Positions 31,560-34,215 of a stretch of 34,215 nucleotides of DNA are shown piece by piece. The first letter of the stretch is position 1. Each line of letters begins with the position of its first letter. Origin of the DNA: Gamarada debralockiae (taxonomy: Eukaryota > Ascomycota > Leotiomycetes > Helotiales > Hyphodiscaceae); contig NXFV01000227.1 in the NCBI GenBank assembly GCA_002803225.1, positions 1 to 34,215 on the forward strand, in the 5' to 3' direction. The position numbers were made by a program, and so were the translations under genes. The notes beneath the pieces are model-generated. The model worked only from the letters and a program-made list of their open reading frames with translations. It did no database searches and was not told the DNA's origin.

Positions 31560-32131
31560 CCTTTGAGCGGAGAGCAAAGGCTATTGCGATTGCGCAAGCT
31601 GAACTTGTCGATTGTTCCGAGCCTCCTCGATGTGCCTCCCACATGCCACGTCGCCGTCACTTGTGATATTTCTCTCCTCAATATACCCCCTTCCCCCCGC
31701 CCCCCCAAAAAAGCCATATGAGGACGTCCCGGGTTTTCGCATAGATCGACGGTGTGTGACAAATTTGGTCGTTTCATTCGGTGCCATGTACATTGACTTA
31801 AATTAAGACAGATTCACTTTAGGTAGATGTAAGAAGCGGGATTCTTTGTCAGCTCGCTATAGCTGGGCATTCGTTTCGGGCGTCTGATCGGTGAACGATT
31901 GGAGATAGCGAGATACATGCTCCCCTGCTAACACTTTGGAGAGGCTCACGTCTTTTAATAAGGCTCTTGCTATTTCCTCTTGCCGGGACCCACCTCTTAT
32001 GCGGTGCCGGATATGTATACCGCTCCCATTGGTCCTCTCCCGGCAGTAGTAATTAGTATAAGAGTCTCTAATAGAGCATAAGACGTACCTGTATTTTCGT
32101 AAGTTAAAACTTATAAATTCGCAACTTTATC
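31560..32131. other. No supportable gene
   Basis: A C-rich run lies at about 31690-31710 (CCCCCTTCCCCCCGCCCCCCC). No coding signal is recognised. Confidence 0.45.
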
Positions 32132-32275
32132 TCAATGACATTTGCGAACTATCCTGACCGACGCCTATCTCCTCAAGGGGAGGATCCCCACGAGCCGCTT
32201 TCGGGTCGGGGGAGCGCCTCCACCTCCCTTCTTTTCCTCGGGCTTAAGGGCGGTCTTTCTAAAGTTAAAAGTCGA
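32132..32275. repeat. Dispersed repeat, copy 2
   Basis: Second copy of the block at 7718-7870, same orientation, about 24 kb away, differing by substitutions and short indels. It begins at CAATGACATTTGCG and ends after GGCGGTCTTTCTAAAG. AT-rich sequence follows directly. Confidence 0.8.
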
Positions 32276-32279
32276 GAGG

Positions 32280-32870
32280 GTATAATTTACTATGAAAACG
32301 CAAGGGCTAGTGAAAGCATTGTGTACATATCCGGCATCGCATAAAAGGAAGGCCCCGAAGTTAGTAGGCTTTATCAATACGGGCCGGTTTTTCCTCGCTA
32401 AATTAAATCACTATTTAATATATAACTCAACAGTAAAAATACTTAAAAATAAACTGTTGGCTCAATAAAATGTGCCTTGCATTTGTACATCTAATAAGAC
32501 AAAATTTATATTTTTATGACTTTTTGTTGTAAAGTTATAAGCAAAAACGACCGCATTGATGAAACCCACTAGCAGGTGCTGCTCCACCGGATAGTGAGTG
32601 GTCAGCTAGTTCACGATTAGCGTCTGAATCGTACGATTCAGATGCTGAATAGTGAAGCCCCTGAATCGGAGACTTCCTTCGTTTTGACTAGCTCGGGCTT
32701 GAAATTATGACTTAAAGTTGTGCGCGTTTTATCCTTTTAGAATTTCTGATTTTAAGCCATTCTGAATCAGCTAAATCGCCTTCTGATTCTGAATCGGCGG
32801 GGAATATTAACCCCTATCATTCCACCTATCATTCTGAATGGCTAAAACTCCCCTATTCAAGACAATAGAA
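32280..32870. other. AT-rich island with GAATC palindromes, no gene
   Basis: From about 32395 to 32550 the sequence is very AT-rich (TTTAATATATAAC and similar). From 32620 to 32830 CTGAATC recurs at least five times, including an 18-bp perfect palindrome at 32624-32641. No coding signal is seen. Confidence 0.6.
32624..32641. repeat. 18-bp perfect palindrome
   Basis: CTGAATCGTACGATTCAG is its own reverse complement. With one mismatch the symmetry extends four bases on each side. It lies in a block with several more CTGAATC copies. Confidence 0.8.
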
Positions 32871-32874
32871 CCGG

Positions 32875-33494
32875 CTAAGATGCCTCTTTCAAAGAACTTG
32901 ACTCGCTAACACAGCCGCACTTATTTACCCAGCCGACCGTAGCGTCCATTCTGCCCAGCCACTGCAACCAGTCAATTGTATCTGAGCCTTTGCTGTCTGA
33001 CACTTCGCTCATGCCCCCTTGTGGTATTCGTACGCCATAGTCCATTCCCTTAATCCCATCGACAGTCGATTGAACAGGTTTTGTGGTCTGGCAGTATGGA
33101 CACCTTGCAGACTCGTACTCGGGGCTGCCTTGACATGCTGCCCCAGCATTGGTCTGTCGAACCTGAACTTTTGTGGTCTGGCAGTAAGCACACCTTACAG
33201 CCTGACATGCAGGGCATGCGTTGACCATTATATTGATTCCTGAATGTCCGCACGCACACTAACCGGGCGTTTCGTCAGAGATCGTGTCTGCTGCCATTGA
33301 ATCAATCCACTCACACACTGCCAGACGTAAACGTATTTCTTCTTCGGCGCCTATAGCAGGATTAGCGCGCTCCAACAATTGCTTGCACAAAAGGTAGGCT
33401 TACCTACCAGTTCCCAAATCGGAAAGTTGGGTACCAATTTATCACAGTTCGCCTGCTTTGGTTCGAGAACGCTGAGTGGAGTCGTGGAAGCCAT
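32875..33494 (-). pseudogene. Copy B of the small Cys-rich gene, frame broken at TAATG
   Basis: The ATG at 33494 starts exon 1 (MASTTPLSVLEPKQANCDKL, 29 codons to 33408). A 57-nt intron (33407-33351, GTAGGT, GCTAATC branch, CTATAG) leads in phase 0 to APKKKYVYVWQCVSGLIQWQ and LTKRPVSVRADI. It ends at TAA (33230-33228), giving 69 aa. The TAA overlaps an ATG (TAATG) that opens a second frame of 117 codons: NACPACQAVRCAYCQTTKVQ, then SARCPYCQTTK and a further 70 residues, to 32875. The C-terminal CxYCQTTK knuckle is tandemly duplicated here (about 97 bp) and single in copy A. Most likely a frameshifted gene; less likely a gene with a splice I missed. Confidence 0.55.
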
Positions 33495-33600
33495 TGGGTG
33501 ACTTTGGGAGCGCTTCGATCGTCTTGTTGTTAGAGAACTAGCGGCGAGTCTAATGTCCAATAATTGACAATCGTAGCATCCCCACTGTTAGCTCCTAGGG
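33040..33600. repeat. Diverged duplication of 28822-29290
   Basis: Shared landmarks in the same order are TTTTGTGGTCTGGCAGTA, ACTAACCGGGCGTTTCGT, AATCCACTCACACA, TTTCTTCTTCGG and CTAGGAGCT/AGCTCCTGACG at the far end. I estimate roughly 70% identity by eye. Copy B carries one extra internal unit of about 97 bp (33075-33110 repeats at 33172-33205). Confidence 0.75.
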
Positions 33601-33942
33601 CTCGAGATGACATACTCAGTAGTAGGAGGAGTTCAGAGGACATTATTGCGACCGATCGATCAGATGCAGCTATGCCAGATTGGCGGGGTTCCTTCATCCT
33701 GTGATGCAGAGCATGGAATTATTGGACACTGGGAGAACGGTATGCGCGAAACCGCGGCAAATGCAATTTTGAGGCGGGTTGTGGCACGCACGCTAACGGA
33801 AATGCAAATTTCGACTATGTAAGTGCTCATGAACGTGCATCTTCTGACAGCCAAAAGTTTGGAGATACCTATTCAGGGATTATCCATTTGAAACTGGGTT
33901 TCACTGAGTCAGCCCCGGCAGGGCTGCCTACTGATACTTTGG
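33600..33942. other. No supportable gene
   Basis: A plus frame of 71 codons (33607-33822) has no motif. Nothing else is seen before the MITE. Confidence 0.45.
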
Positions 33943-33944
33943 TA

Positions 33945-34054
33945 CAGGGCGTATCAATCTAGCTTTTTCTGTCTATGCGGGTACTTCGGTTCACTAGAAC
34001 TTTCCACCTACGAAGTACACGCACGGACAGAAAAGGCAAGATTGATACCCCCTG
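33945..34054. mobile_element. 110-bp hairpin MITE with TA flanks
   Basis: The left arm reads CAGGGCGTATCAATCTAGC and then TTTTTCTGTCTATGC. The reverse complement of the right arm reads CAGGGGGTATCAATCTTGC and then CTTTTCTGTCCGTGC. About 47 bp at each end are inverted copies with a handful of mismatches, leaving only a short centre. Each end is flanked by TA (33943-33944 and 34055-34056). Inverted ends starting CAGGG with a TA duplication fit a non-autonomous Tc1/mariner-type element. No transposase lies in the window. Confidence 0.8.
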
Positions 34055-34215
34055 TATGAAGTAGATAGTGCCTGCTAAACGAGCTCCTCCAGGATCTTGC
34101 ACATCCAAAAAAGGATCGAAGACCCCGCTACAGTAGAGTAGAGTTACGACGACAAAGACTAGGGTTGGGGTAGCTTACGAGCAGGGTTAAGTTGGGATTA
34201 TAGAAGTCGGGGGGG

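Noticed and set aside
31247..31777. 176-codon minus frame
   Set aside because: No motif, and its start is not supported. A neighbouring frame with stops reads more like protein, so neither is called as a gene.
1..34215. Biosynthetic gene cluster, CRISPR array or complete transposon
   Set aside because: No synthase, no spaced short direct repeats and no transposase or reverse transcriptase motifs were found. The one dehydrogenase stands alone.

Overview
This window looks like nuclear DNA of a filamentous ascomycete (Pezizomycotina, perhaps a leotiomycete; the class is inference). The reasons are short GT-AG introns of 47-90 nt with CTAAY/CTGAC-like branch points, a HET-domain NLR, a three-exon C2H2 zinc-finger gene, a seven-exon CorA-like membrane protein, and many decayed gene copies. 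The window starts with 11 G and ends with 7 G, so it may be a whole contig with low-quality edges.

Layout. 1-1160: gene-free, partly AT-rich. 1167-4463 (-): a HET / NB-ARC / TPR NLR-type incompatibility gene. Its two halves join through a 47-nt intron. Its 42-residue TPR units are nearly identical, and a 2-bp deletion near the 3' end truncates the array. 4848-5463 (-): a frameshifted pseudogene. 6060-7054 (-): weak orphan ORFs. 7476-7525: degenerate telomere-like repeats. 7718-7870: a dispersed repeat copied again at 32132-32275. 9075-9664 (+): a C2H2 zinc-finger gene. 10877-11780 (-): an intact short-chain dehydrogenase with a TATA box. 12057-14210 (-): a decayed secreted histidine (acid) phosphatase. 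14272-16793: several decayed coding fragments, including a 2EXR-like ORF. 17451-18570 (-): an intact four-exon sec22 R-SNARE gene. 19363-20420 (+): decayed coding sequence. 20718-21709 (+): a two-exon low-complexity protein gene. 23554-25504 (-): a two-exon arginyl-tRNA synthetase. 26111-28280 (-): a seven-exon CorA-like two-transmembrane protein. 28822-34054: a repeat-rich, decayed zone with two diverged copies of a small Cys-rich gene, a stop-riddled relic, an AT-rich island and a 110-bp hairpin MITE with TA flanks.

How the genes relate. They do not form a pathway or cluster. Housekeeping genes (sec22, ArgRS) sit between accessory material: an NLR, pseudogenes, dispersed repeats and a MITE. 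Many decayed copies carry C-to-T-type stops (CAG/CAA to TAG/TAA, TGG to TGA) as well as small indels. That fits repeat-induced point mutation plus drift, but I could not calculate RIP indices. The most interesting element is the NLR, whose repeat units are almost identical except at two short variable patches.
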